DNA of 64,000 nt from Sycobia sp. Sy_11. Its lineage: Eukaryota > Arthropoda > Insecta > Hymenoptera > Epichrysomallidae. This document shows, in pieces, positions 50,450-62,897 of this stretch. Each line of letters starts with the position of its first letter. Within the stretch, counting starts at the first letter, position 1. Under the pieces are notes generated by a model. It worked only from the letters and a program-made list of their open reading frames with translations. It was not told the origin of the DNA and made no database searches. The position numbers and the translations under genes are program-made. The stretch spans positions 310,001 to 374,000 of the forward strand of contig JACCIC010000139.1 in assembly GCA_018907035.1 (NCBI GenBank). Direction: 5' to 3'.

Positions 50450-53400
50450 GAGGCGTCATGCTAAGAATTCTTCTAATAGGGTTTAAGTAGTATGTGTATA
50501 AATTTTACGTGTATATAACTGTATAGAAAAATAGAAAAAATCATCTGCGATTAATTCGTTAAAGATCCGAATTATACAGATACTTCAGAATAATTGACCC
50601 AATCAAAGTGGCCGTATTAAAGGATTTTGTTTCTTTGTTTCGTGATTGGCTTTCCTCGATCATTACGCAAATGAAATAATTTAACTGCGCAAGTGGTAGC
50701 TAATTTCGTTCATTTTAGCTCTAGCGATATTGCGTTACTCTTTCTGACGAGATTTGTAACTGGACTGGTTCTGCATGCATCCATTGGCATTTACATGCCA
50801 GAATTAAGAATCGAATACGAGCTTTTATAGAACTGCTTTATTTACCGATCCGTGTACTATGCCCCCATATTCTATTTTAGGATGCATTAGAGATGCGTAA
50901 GTAGTTATGAGCGATTTCGCATTTGTTCGTCGAGTTTTGCCTGACAATATATACAGTGTGTTGTAATCTTTGTGAGCATTGATTTTTAAAAGCTTTCGTC
51001 ACGAAGTCGTCGTCATCATGGCAATTCATTGTCCAAAATAAGCCCATGAATTTCATCGGCCTCTACAATACTTATTTTAACATTCCTGGCTTTTTGTCAC
51101 GTCGACGTTTCTCATTCTACTTTTGCTCGGAATAATGACTTGGGTTTGTGTTGCCGAGAAGATTTAAAACAACTGTGGTTGGAATACTGAATTAATTTGT
51201 TCGGAGGTATTTTGCATTGTAGTCGAGTGTGTTTTAACGCTTTTGCTTGTTACAAATAGCCATATATCATCCGCGTATAAATTGCACTAGAAGCCGGCGA
51301 TGCGGTTATTTTTAAAGCATCTCTAATGACGAGTAAGACGATATTAACATCCGTTACTAAGTACCATTTTCACCTTCTATATTTATTATTTTTTTCCATT
51401 CCTTGGCGCATGCGGGAGGTCGGTAGCTGTGTTTGTCATATTTATGCTTCCTCGCTCGTGTATTCGAATAATAGTTGCTTCTCTGCGCATTTTGGAAAAT
51501 GTTTTAGGCTTCCAAACGATATTGTAAATAATAATTGTGCGTTTTCTGTTAAGTAGTCTATAAGTATATTTGGCTCAGGAGCAGGGCTCGTATTTTTTAC
51601 TTACTCGACGAACTTCATATGATTCCTTTATTGTAATTTCATTATTTATTGGATTGCTTTCGCATCCATTAGTTGAGTCTTATATTGCAAGACGAGCCTT
51701 GTATTTTTTAAGTTTAGAACATATTTAGCGAAATATTCATTACTTAAATTTTAGCAAAAAAATCCTCAAATGCATTAACTATTGAATAACGGTTTGTCAG
51801 TAATTGTTTTCTATGAAGGTTGATATTATATTTATTTTATAATTTTTTATTGATTTTAATTTCATTGAAATATTCCACGAATGATATTTGCTCGTCCATT
51901 GCATATAAGAACTTAATTTAATATTTTTCTTTAGTTGTTTTTAGGATTAGTTTTTCATTTTTTATATTTTAGTCTGTTCGCTCGTGCGCACTTATTCTTT
52001 TATATTTACTTAGAGGTTTCTTTGCGTTTGGTACTGCTGCTTAAAATTTTGCATTCCATCATGAGGAATTTCATTCCACTTGTGATTTATTACCATTGGT
52101 TCTCGAAAAAATTCAGTATGCCATGTCAGTCATTCACGAACTGAAATTCAGCTTTTATAATGATTGCTTCAATATCTCTACTTTGATTTTGTTTACTCGT
52201 TTCTACGTTTATTAATAACAATGCTTTGGGACTAGATATTTTTTTATATTTCTACCAAATTTTTTAGCGAATGTTCCATGTTTCTCGTTTGAAGTTTAAC
52301 TGAAGCATAGTTTCAGTTTAAATGGATTAAATAGGCTAATCTATCTATTATGTATAATGTATTCGAAGCTTTGCGACTCAATTTAACTCGATATGTCACT
52401 AGTACATAATGTAAGGTTTACGAATCTGATTTTTACGGTGGCATCAAAGAAATGCCTGGGATTCGGATCGTCCACTAAAAGTAGATTATTAATAGTTAGT
52501 ATGATGTTAACAATTTTAACTCTTTTATCAATTCTGTGCGATTCTCAAACTGTGCTGTGGCTGTCGAAGTCCCCCAAGAGAATAATGCTTCTGTTGTTCT
52601 CATTGTTTAAATATATTTTACACATGTTTATTCTTTTAATGACAAATATTGTTTTAACAGCTACCGCATTCATGCTTGTTTGTAGTTGGTTTGCATTACA
52701 CTGTATAAATTTTTGTTTATAAAAATATTTCCTCCTGATATAAGACAATAATGTGCGATATGCGACAATATGTGTGAATTTTTTAATAATAATTAAATTT
52801 TTAATTTTGCTCGATTGGTTAAATTTTCTAATTTTCTTTTGAAGATCAATCATTTATAATTTTCTTAAGAGTGTTTTAGGCATTACATTATTTTCTATTT
52901 GATTTATTCCGTACTAGTTTGCTTTTATTTACTCTAAAATTTGCATCTGTATGTTTCTCAATTTCTGGCTTATTATGTTTTTTTTTTGTTGATCTTAATT
53001 TTGCTGACCAACAACGTTCTGTATTTAAATCTGACGTTGACGTATATTCAAGATGGTTTGAGAACGAGTCCACATATTATATTCATTAGTCCTCTAATAC
53101 GTATTGTTTTCTTCTGGATTCTCAGCTGAACGCGATATGCCGTCATCAACATTAACAAGGTTGTCAGTGATACTACAATTGTTGCCTGGTTTGTTTACCT
53201 TGTTGGAATTAGCGTGGTTCGTAGGTAGGTAATATATTTGTTTTGGCAGCGCTCTCAGAGATTGCTCAGTTATTGTTTATATTTGAGGCATTAGTGCAGT
53301 TAATCGCCAAGTGACCATTGATATTACAAACGACACGTTGTAGTGCATCCGTGCTAGTAATATAAGTAATCTTTTTTTTTTTCATCTAGATTGATTTTTA

Positions 53401-53560
53401 AGGCACACTTCATTAATTTGCGGAAACTAGCTAGTTGTTTATATTTAATGCTGCTCTTACGATGGATACATGCGATGCGCGTTTTATTTTTAATTATCCG
53501 ACACGTTTTCATGAGTGTTGTTTGGTATATTAGAATGAACATTGGACAAAAATTATTCCT
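50450..53560 (-). mobile_element. Degenerate jockey-type non-LTR retrotransposon
   Basis: Reading the minus strand from high to low coordinates gives the parts of a LINE of the jockey group in the right order. A zinc-knuckle remnant CNINGHLAINC at about 53290-53340 marks the end of ORF1. An endonuclease patch at about 52545-52700 includes AVAVKTI and, further on, SIILLGDFDSHSTV, equivalent to the family's LLGDFNAHNT box. At 52400-52500 follows NNLLLVDDPNPRHFFDATVK, the endonuclease C-terminal region. The reverse transcriptase YADD box, LYADDIWLFVTSKS, is at about 51240-51280. Downstream RT/thumb remnants (IHGLILDNEL at about 51025-51060, AEPVQLQISSERVTQYR at about 50740-50790) follow. Frames shift repeatedly and contain many stops, so the copy is dead. 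Neither the 5' end nor a poly-A or target-site duplication was located, and both borders are approximate. Confidence 0.8.
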
Positions 53561-54075
53561 TTACTTTTAGATATAAATGCTCTGATAATTATCTTCTATT
53601 GTTCTATTAAGATATATTCTGTTTCTCTGATTTGATCGTTTACTAATTTGGTATCATGTGTGTGTGTGTGTATTTATTTGTGACAGATTTTTGTAGAAAG
53701 ATAAGAATTCTTCCAAAACATTATTGTCAAAACAAATGTACTTATGAGCAGGAATTTCAGGAATTAATAAATTTAGAAATGAGGAACAAGTAAGACCATA
53801 TTAACAGGTTTATTATTTTCAAATCCTACAATATTGTTTTTATTTTCCACAACCGTCAGATTTAACCTTTAACCGTGATAATACTTCAATTTCTATCAGG
53901 GATAATTAAATATCTTTTTTGATTAATCGAGATTATATATCGCGAAAAGGATTAATTAACTGTACTAATATTACTTAATTGCTTAAGTACTTCTTTATTT
54001 ATAACTTCATTTTCGATGTAAAATAGTTCAATAAGCATTTATAAAAGAAGTATGAAATGTCATATCTATGTGTAT

Positions 54076-54078
54076 ATT

Positions 54079-54127
<49 letters not shown>
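54076..54127. repeat. (AT)n microsatellite
   Basis: About 25 TA units in AT-rich intergenic DNA. Confidence 0.95.
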
Positions 54128-54130
<3 letters not shown>

Positions 54131-55415
54131 ATAGGTAATATTTCGACATGCATTCCATAAAAATTGGACCGGGAAATTTGGTTAATCTTTTTTCAAAATC
54201 TATAGTTTGTTTTCTAACAAATTTAAAACTGGTTTCGTGCAATTTTCGAATAATTTTTGTTCTACCCCAATCACCTTAATCACTTCTCTCAACTTGGTTT
54301 GTAAACTTTCATCAAGCTTACATCGTACTACGTTCATAATTTACCTTTAATTGTCCGTGGATTATTCGTCGAAGAAGAAATAATTTGCTGCTCTGTCGGT
54401 TATCCACAAATTTCCACAAAGGTTCAAAATAAAATATTTTATTAGAATGTTAGAGGATGATAAGTAACTATTAAAAATAAAATAATTAGTTTCCAAGAAA
54501 ACACCATGACAAACTATCTTATGTAAAGTATTCGTCCGCAAACCCTCAAAAAAGTTGGAATATAATTGAAGAAATTATTTCATTGGTAAGATCGTTAGCG
54601 GATAATTAACGAAAAATAACACTACAGTTTTGTTTTAATTTTGAATTTTACCATTTTCATTTTCAATGAAATTAGAAAAATTAATTTTTTAAATTTGTAA
54701 ATACGAATGTTGTAACGATAACGAACGGAAAATTACAACCCCAGTTGAATTTTGATTTATTGAGGAGATGATTGAAGAGAGTGTTAGATTGAATGGAAGT
54801 TAGAATGGAAGTTATAACAGTAAAGCGGTAAAAAATTTTATTCAACGAATAATCGTTTCATTGACGAAAAATCACTTAACTAAACAGAATGACTTTAAAA
54901 AATTCGTTTGAAACTTTAATAAACAGTAAGAGTATAAAATTAAACGAGTATCTGCATGTGTTATACGAATATATGTAGGTGTACGTGTACAAGTGTAAAT
55001 ACGTTCTTGCAACTCCGCACGCAATACACTCGGTGTAAATATTGCACTATATATATACACTACAAAAGTAACTCCCTGTAAAATATTCGCTATTAGACAC
55101 GAATAGAAAACTCCCTCTAAGTTACATAGCGCCGGACAGGTGCGCATAATATATTGCACAAGTATTATACGCATATTAATATAAAGCCTCCTCTTTTGTT
55201 CCTCATAATACAATCGTCCTTCTCCTTTTAATCGCGCGTCTATATGCGTAAGTAACTGCGCTGGCAACTATTAATATATAAATATATAGATGTAATGCAA
55301 TATGGCATTCGTGTTTGACACTCACATGAGATGAAAAAGATCAAAATCGGCCGCGCGTGCATGCCAGCGGGGGCTGAATTTAATACCTTTATATATAGTA
55401 CTCCTCCACCCCCTC

Positions 55416-55471
<56 letters not shown>
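55416..55471. repeat. (CT)n microsatellite
   Basis: About 26 CT units. Confidence 0.95.
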
Positions 55472-55474
<3 letters not shown>

Positions 55475-57420
55475 CTTGCGTCAGAAATTGAACAAGAACT
55501 CAGAAGTGCCTTATGCATGGGGAAATATCGATTTTTCTTAAAAGAGAAGGAACAGAAGCAAGGAACGATTGGATGAGATTTCAAATTTTCACCTCGCCTC
55601 TCTAAAGTCCAAGGGATGAAGGGGGGGACGAAAATTTCACCCCTTAAAAAAGCGGTTATGAAAAATTAAGTAAGTTGCTCGCTAGAGACTCGCTCAGATT
55701 TAAATTCAGCTTTTCTGAGATTAAAAACTGTAATTCTACCCACAAAGGATAGTTTAAATCATCCGTATGTAACAGAAGTTGACGACGAAACAACGACAAC
55801 TTTCGTTTGTCATCCAGGCGGCGACGCGGTGCTTTTGACATCGACAGACGAACCCGCAAAAACTGGTTGTCGTATACATAATAAAATCTAATCTTAATAA
55901 TACCAGCCCTCGTATTCGTCCCCTAGATAAAGTCGATTTAACATATATATTATAGCTATCGGCTGAGTCTGACGGTACACTAGAAAATTTTCAGGGGTAT
56001 TTTCGTGCGTTACATTATCTTTTGTTTACAACAATTCATCACACCGTGACACATCAATGACTCCTCCCCCCCTCCCCGCAGCCCACGAAGAATAACAGAA
56101 ATCGTGTCGCGGCGAAAAGTTGCGCGATTATTCACGATTAGCGGCTAAAAGTAGTACAACTCAGCGTTTGTGACGGAAGCCAGTGCAATTCGATGCACGC
56201 CGAACGAAAGTATAGAGGACGTTCCGGCAATTCGATGGCGAAAATTAACACAATTCATGATGGGAAAATGATGGCACAGTTCGAATCGTGTATGCTATAG
56301 ACGTAAAAATTAACAAATTACGATGACAAATTTCGGTGCGCAAACCCGATGGAATGAGCTAGCTTTCGCTAATTTCACTTCATTACTAATTGGCTGAAAG
56401 CTGGTCTTCGACGCAAAAGTGTGAAATACGAGAAGAAACATTTTGGCTTTGAATAATGCAATGTTTGAAATGCGCTAATCTTCGTTGTGATTGATTCGAG
56501 TGTCCTAGTTTTCCTTGGGAGAGTCGACGTATGGTTTTCATTCGGAACCACCCTATCTGGTAAGATGATACAAACAAATATATATATTGCCATATCAAAA
56601 ACTCCCTTATTCTAAACATCTTTCAAGGTTCTCCATTTATCGGCCAAAATTTCTTTAAGGTTCATCGAAATTTTGCATTATTATTAAATTTTACTACTTT
56701 ATACTGTCGATCCTCGATTTTTTTTTTCTGTACAAATATATACAGCTGTTCATCTACACGCTGTAAGATAATAATTTCTGAAAAACATAAAAATTGCAAG
56801 AAACGAACCATAGTGAAGCATAAAGTAAATGGGTTCACATGTATAACAGGTGTGAAAGAGCAAGAGAGCGCAATTAATTTTTATTTGGAACGGAGATTTT
56901 TCGATCTGCGATATTTCCAGAATATCAGAGGGATATTACATCGATATATACGTACCTTGCAATATTACTGTGAGTAATTTGTCCATAAGGAATTGAAGAA
57001 TGCTGTGGCATAGTTCTGTGGCATTCTTTTGCTATATGTATATCTATATTTGTTGTTTTAAGGTAATTGCATTATACATTGGAGTAAGTAAATGATACAT
57101 TTTAAACGTACGTCAAAAGAGTACAATACAGATCACCATTCTTATATTGTGCGGTATGATAATGATATTTTTTTTATATATTGCGGAAAAACCTTCCTGT
57201 AGATTGAACTTTTTTATTGCACACAAATGCAATATCTTGTTACATGTTCGACTGATAAAATTCAAGAGTAATATTGTTCTATTGCTGTGGCATGAAATCG
57301 AAAAAATACTTATGTCGATCGTTTTTTAAAAAACTAACAAATATTTTTTTCCTCATTCGAACCCACAAATTGCACATTGGTGGCTTGATTCCGGTTTCAT
57401 CTGGAAAATTACGAAAAATA

Positions 57421-57505
57421 ATAGTCCTTATCTAGTACGAAAAGGCTTCGCCTAGAGCCGTAAACCTCTCGTTTCCTAAATAAAGCCTTTCCGTACCCGT
57501 TAAGA
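57421..57505 (-). repeat. Dispersed repeat family B, copy 2
   Basis: On the minus strand it shows ACGGGTACGG, GCTTTATTTAGGAAACGAG, GGCGAAGCC and TTTTCGTAC, parallel to 38494-38605. It lies only about 35 bp from MITE-like copy 3, and the segment between them carries the same CTGTAAGACCAATA flank seen beside MITE-like copy 1. The two short repeat families are therefore probably parts of one element. Confidence 0.6.
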
Positions 57506-57540
57506 TATGTACTATATTGGTCTTACAGTTCTATTATAAT

Positions 57541-57640
57541 GACAGGTTGATACTTTTGCTTATAATCACACCCGTAGAATATGAAATATTAAAATTGCTA
57601 TGACTAATAAGTGGCTTAAAAGAAGGACAGTCTAGCTGTC
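57541..57640. mobile_element. Short inverted-repeat element (MITE-like), copy 3
   Basis: This copy has the cleanest tips: TAATGACAG at 57537-57545 and CTGTCATTA at 57636-57644 are perfect inverted complements. The right arm GGACAGTCTAGCTGTC matches those of copies 1 and 2, while the left arm has drifted. Read on the minus strand, the flank CTGTCATTATAATA...CTGTAAGACCAATA equals the flank to the right of copy 1 (AAGACCAATA at 18231-18240), so the family is larger than the hairpin core. Confidence 0.6.
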
Positions 57641-57691
57641 ATTATAGGCACAACTGTAAAACAGATGAAAATATTTGTTACTTTATTGACA

Positions 57692-57694
<3 letters not shown>

Positions 57695-57757
<63 letters not shown>
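57695..57757. repeat. (AT)n tracts around a TACACA break
   Basis: Two TA tracts between MITE-like copy 3 and the repeat fragment at 57767. Confidence 0.95.
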
Positions 57758-57760
<3 letters not shown>

Positions 57761-57766
57761 TGCCAC

Positions 57767-57790
57767 CTGTCATTATCATACTACAGTAAT
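57767..57790. repeat. Fragment of the same repeat family
   Basis: CTGTCATTATCATACTACAG differs at only two positions from CTGTCATTAAAATACTACAG at 18189-18208, to the right of MITE-like copy 1. No partner arm is visible; an (AT)n tract lies just before it. Confidence 0.5.
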
Positions 57791-57908
57791 CTCAAAATGA
57801 GATTGAAATTTCTGCGAAATTGTAATGAATCTACGGTTGATCAATCGAATCTGCCCATAAAAGAGATCTACAAAGTGCCTTTGATATCGAACCGCAACTT
57901 GTTTCGCG
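57787..57908 (+). other. Candidate splice-bounded coding piece, unrecognised
   Basis: An acceptor-like TACTACAG (ending 57786) precedes an open stretch with ATG at 57797, reading MRLKFLRNCNESTVDQSNLP and onwards. It is followed by a good donor, GTATGT, at 57909. Codon use looks coding-like and there is no low-complexity sequence until the (CT)n tract 40 bp later. Against it, the acceptor lies within a fragment of the dispersed repeat family (57767-57790). It could be an exonised repeat edge, a real exon, or chance. Confidence 0.2.
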
Positions 57909-57946
57909 GTATGTCCGCTATATTTCTGTGCGCGTACATACATACA

Positions 57947-57948
<2 letters not shown>

Positions 57949-58005
<57 letters not shown>
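57949..58005. repeat. (CT)n microsatellite
   Basis: About 28 CT units. Another lies at 58476-58524. Confidence 0.95.
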
Positions 58006-58474
58006 ATGTGGTGGTGCCCTTTATTTAAGCTGATCATTGAGAAGAGCGGAATACAAAAGAAACAACTCATGATGATAATATATAATTAGCGTGATAGATT
58101 GCTCGTTTGCTTGGTTATAAAAAGATACTCGGTAAAGGTGATACAAACGGGGAGGAGGCCGATGCTGCGGCAGGGTAGTTAGTCTGTGGAAAAAAAAAAC
58201 TCGAAGCACCATTGGCAAAGTCGAAGGTCGCATGGCAATCTTTGTTTGCGCGTGTGAGAAAAGAGGAGGAGATGTAAGGGCTACAGGCATATTCATTATA
58301 TATATATCAAATTATCGGTGCACGTAGAAGGTGCGCGGAAGTAATGCACCGACCTCCCTCCGTCCTTGGCAAGCCTATATATATATTCAAACCTCATCCC
58401 TCGTCTATACTTTTTCTCAATCCGTCCCCATTGCACAGCTTCTTGTATTATGCGTGCGCATCTTTCCCTCCTAC

Positions 58475-58527
<53 letters not shown>

Positions 58528-58575
58528 TTCTCATTCACCCTCCTTTATAAGATCAACCTTCTTTGCTATTAATGT

Positions 58576-58578
<3 letters not shown>

Positions 58579-58627
<49 letters not shown>
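58579..58627. repeat. (AT)n microsatellite
   Basis: About 24 TA units. A second tract of about 29 units lies at 58773-58831. Confidence 0.95.
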
Positions 58628-58635
<8 letters not shown>

Positions 58636-58771
58636 ACTTCACCGAAGATTTATTTGCCGTCGATAAATGAATATATAGAGGGTACAGAAAGATAAGTTTT
58701 ACGGTGGGAATTTAATGGGGAACTAGGAGTTTTTGGGATTAATTTATACCCTGCACGCCTGATTCTTTAAG

Positions 58772-58834
<63 letters not shown>

Positions 58835-59740
58835 TAATCACGATCGTGCTTGGGAGAAAAATGTGATAATGCATTGAATTAACCCAAGATCATGTGATAA
58901 TAAATTATCAGTGCCATCCATCGTCTACACGGTTTTATAGCTATAATACTAATTTATTATATTTCAAAAGTCGGATTATCGTACATATATCTTACATAAA
59001 GATACGCGGGAAGAAAATTTTTTTCTTACATCAACATGCCTCATTTCGATCGATACAATGACAACTTTTAGGAGCGATATATTACAAGTAGAACAAATGT
59101 TACACTGTTTATCATTAACAATGGACGAGTATATCTGATGCAGTTTGAAATGATAATATAACACTAATTCTGTTTATTGTTATATTTGCAATTGATTGGT
59201 ACAAGAATAACCGGCGATTAATTTGATTAAATATCATATATTTCTAATTAATAGATATTATGTATTTTTAATCGTGTAAAATGTTATTATTAGAAAATGT
59301 TATTTTTATGATAAATTCAAAGCCTTGAGAAAAGGAGCAAAATAAAATATCGGATAAACGATGGTATGAATATTACCATCATCAAATTTCATTATAATTT
59401 ATCAAGCGTCAGTTAATTCTTCATTGAAAGTTTATTGTTATTATTAAAATGTCGTTTAGCTACGTACAGTATTGATATCATATATTCTGTCTCGGGCTTA
59501 GGGCCCTATTATAAGCTTCTAAAGAAGAAACGTCGATTGACGATAATTAAAGTAATTATGGTCCTTTAATTATGACATGAAATGAAAAAAAGCAAGACAA
59601 ATTATTCTAGAGATTTACTTTATTTAATTTGTAGAGCAAATATTAGTCCTTGAAGACTAACAATTTAGTCCTTGAAAATGAACCGTAGTCGTTCGAAACG
59701 TCAGATATCAAAGGACAATTTAAAATTAACGTGTTGGGGG

Positions 59741-59897
59741 CAGTCGGGTTGTCCTTTGCTAACATAGAATATAAATTATTATTACTTTTCTATTGTTTAT
59801 TTATTTTCAATTTTTAATCTAATTTTATTTTATTTTTAGTATCAATATCTATTTCAGATTGTTCAGGCTCGTCATGAACAAGGGCAGTCTAACTGTC
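59741..59897. mobile_element. Short inverted-repeat element (MITE-like), copy 2
   Basis: It starts CAGTCGGGTTGTCCTTTGCT and ends GGGCAGTCTAACTGTC. The two ends are imperfect inverted repeats of each other and match copy 1 (TTGTCCTTT-RCTAACATA at the left, TTTCAGATT about 40 bp before the right end). It is a little longer than copy 1, about 157 bp, through insertions in the AT-rich middle. Similarity to copy 1 appears to continue past the right end, with GATTGTAAGATAGATAACAA against GACTGCAAGACCAATACAA. Confidence 0.65.
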
Positions 59898-60540
59898 TTT
59901 ATTTTAGTATAATATATTATATTATAAAGATTGTAAGATAGATAACAAATATGTATTAATTTAATTCAAAACAGTCGACATAAATACAATTTTTGATTGT
60001 TAATAGAATAAATATTTATTTGATATTAAATGAAGATAATAAATTTTAAGCTATTTACCATATAGTACATTGCTGATAATAATTTATAATAAATTTGAAA
60101 ATTATTTTATTAGTTCATTTGTTGTCCTTTTAAAACAGTAAATGTTATATAGCTATAGATAACAGATCATAAGTCATCGTAATAACACGATGCAATTCAA
60201 TATCGTGTAATAACTCGAGCCATAAGTGTTTTGGTAAATTTATTATTGTTCAATAAAAATCAAAATTTTTATTCCCGACGCGTCCCTTGATTTTTCGAAA
60301 AAGTAAAAAAGAAAGATTTCTCCCCGGTTAATCTGAACTGTATCAGAGATATTTTACAAAGATGAATTGGAAAATGAAAGCTTCAAGGAATCTTTGGAAC
60401 TAATGGCTCTAAAAATACCTAATAAAATTATGTTTATGTTATAGATTAGCTGGCCCTCACGCGACCTCACGGCCGCATTGCACACTATTCTCAACCTTCC
60501 AATGGGCAGTCCTTAAGATATTTGATCTGATGGTGTTAAA

Positions 60541-60593
<53 letters not shown>

Positions 60594-60595
60594 CA
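60541..60595. repeat. (CT)n-(TA)n direct junction
   Basis: About 19 CT units pass straight into about 7 TA units. Confidence 0.95.
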
Positions 60596-61349
60596 GAAAG
60601 CCAAATTATTTATGATTTAATTATTTAAGATTTAATATATTTAAGTGGCTGCATCGACCTGTAAATAATCGTAACCAGTTTATTAAACCGTAAATAACCA
60701 AAAATTTTACCTGGCATTCGGCGTATTCACTTTAAGAAAATCCTGGTCAATTCACTTTACGACAGTTCTTGCTTGTTCCACGCGATTTTCTCCATCCATA
60801 TTGGAAATGTAAAATATTTCTTTACATCTATTATTGGCATATTGAAATTAACTAAAGCGTTTTTACGTAATTTTATTTTTCAAAAATGGCGCGACTTTCG
60901 AACGTAAAAGTGTTATACTTTATATACTAAAAATGATAACGATTTCAAGGGAGCATTATATTTATTCGCATTGTTATACATTTGTACAGCGAAACATTTT
61001 TATAAGAAAAAAGTTAAACAAAGATACTGTATATTTAAAAAATAGCAAATCTAATAATTTTTAATGTGTGTAATAATATAGTTTGACAATGAAACCATAT
61101 GTGCGTGTTCTTCGTACTCTTTGCCGATTATTTAATTTACTATACAATTGCAATGTCTTTGTAGTCGTTCGTCTCTAATTAATATAACATGTAAACAGAG
61201 TATATAAGCACATAATTGAGTCAGCGTTGCGTGTAACTCGACCGAACATGTAACTGTTTTATATCTGAAAAACAATGTACTATAAGCACGTACAATAGAA
61301 AAGTTCGATTATGCAACTTGAATGTCGAACTGAATACTTGACTGAACAC

Positions 61350-61385
61350 CAGGGCCGGACTATCTGGGGCCCGTGAGGCTCTTTA
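61350..61385 (+). mobile_element. Solitary hAT-like transposon end
   Basis: CAGGGCCGGACTATCTGGGG begins at 61350 in an otherwise AT-rich area. Its first nine bases equal the ends of the element at 45584-47003, and a GGGGCCC motif follows, as in other hAT-type ends. I find no CCGGCCCTG before the right border of the window, so the other end is lost, diverged or outside. Confidence 0.4.
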
Positions 61386-62201
61386 CAAACAAGTAAAGTA
61401 ACATTAACAATACCATTTTTCTATGCATTAATATGAAAAAAAAATTAATGATAATAATTAGGAAAGTGGATTTTATACTATATTTTTAAATTAGCCTTAC
61501 ATCATTTAAACCAACAATTTCTTTTTACACTTTGCTTCGAAGAATTCTTTTAATTATAAACCACTCAAAAATCTTATGATCCCATAATCAATCTTTTTCT
61601 AGTCGCCAATTTTCCTTTACATAAGATAAACGGCTATAAATAGATAAATAGTATATAGGTTGAATAGTGCCAGCGTATTCCCATTAATTATCCTTTTCAA
61701 AGCGGAAATAATAATTTTTCGTATTCGCAATTTAGATATTTGGAATCGTTAGAAAATTCATAGGTTGCCTTTCTCCGATAATTATTTAACCGCAATTTTT
61801 CATTGAAAAAAAAAAACGATAATCTTCCATCCGAAATGAATTTCTACGAGCCTTTTTTTTCGCTCGTCTGCATCGTTAAAAGTCGTGCAATGATTCATTC
61901 CAAACGCCCGGGTTTTGCCGAAGAAAGAAGTACGGGATCTCGCCAAAAATGACAATCTTCGCCGAGAAGGGACGAGACCTTCTGGATGAAGGTCTTTGGC
62001 TATAGCCCCCCTCCCCCCAATCATACACATACTACACATATTGTGAGGCAAAAGATATTGAAAAATCTACCATAGAGCGGGCTAGTCGAATCAGTGAATT
62101 ATTATCGATTCAATAATGGTCATAAAACATTTTTTTAAAGCATCGCACTGGTTCAACAGTTTCGGTTTTACATTTATATTTTCCATCGAGCCCTCTCGCC
62201 C

Positions 62202-62203
<2 letters not shown>

Positions 62204-62247
<44 letters not shown>
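62204..62247. repeat. (CT)n microsatellite
   Basis: About 21 CT units. A (CA)n tract follows at 62627-62652. Confidence 0.95.
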
Positions 62248-62249
<2 letters not shown>

Positions 62250-62621
62250 TATCCCGGAGCCTTGTGATTCTCGGATATATCACCCCGTTATTGGATATAG
62301 GCGTCACACGCGGCGTGGGTGGAATCTACGATTTTGATTGGAGTCGCGAGAATACGGTAAAGAGATACTGATTTATCGCGTTAATATTAGTTTTGACGGA
62401 GCGCTCGCCTGTGGATTTTCTTTTTTTTCTTTTCGTTTTCTTTTTGTTGTTTTTTTTTTCTTTAATACACGCGCGCGCCCGCGTATACTTTTATTATAGA
62501 ACTCGCGCGTCGCGTTTTGGTATAATTTTGAATATTTGCCAAGCCACCGCACAACGCGCGCGTCGCATCGTCGCCCACATGGAAAATAATCCGAGAGGGT
62601 TAATTTAAAAACAAAAAAAAA

Positions 62622-62652
<31 letters not shown>

Positions 62653-62897
62653 AAGTTGACCTAATTTTTCTATAATATGAATATTGTTTAATATCGTTGG
62701 CATCCACTATACATGTGAGAATATCGTCGAAGTGCAAGATTCAAAAAGACTTATTTTTATATGTAAAAATATTACAATCCATAGATTACAGTAATTCGAA
62801 TGATTTGTAAAAATATAATTTAAGAAAATTTCAGTTTTAATTCTCAATTTATGTCACTCGACCTTTATCCTCTTTTATGATTCGTCTAAACTAAGAA

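Larger units (their letters stand above)
53561..57420. other. Intergenic stretch without recognisable genes
   Basis: It is AT-rich with a CpG-richer patch at 55590-56350. The 131-codon frame at 54872-55267 (-) has no recognisable motif and is not called a gene. Confidence 0.5.

Noticed and set aside
54872..55267. 131-codon minus-strand frame
   Set aside because: There is no motif. It starts inside AT-rich DNA and its length is within what chance gives in 64 kb.
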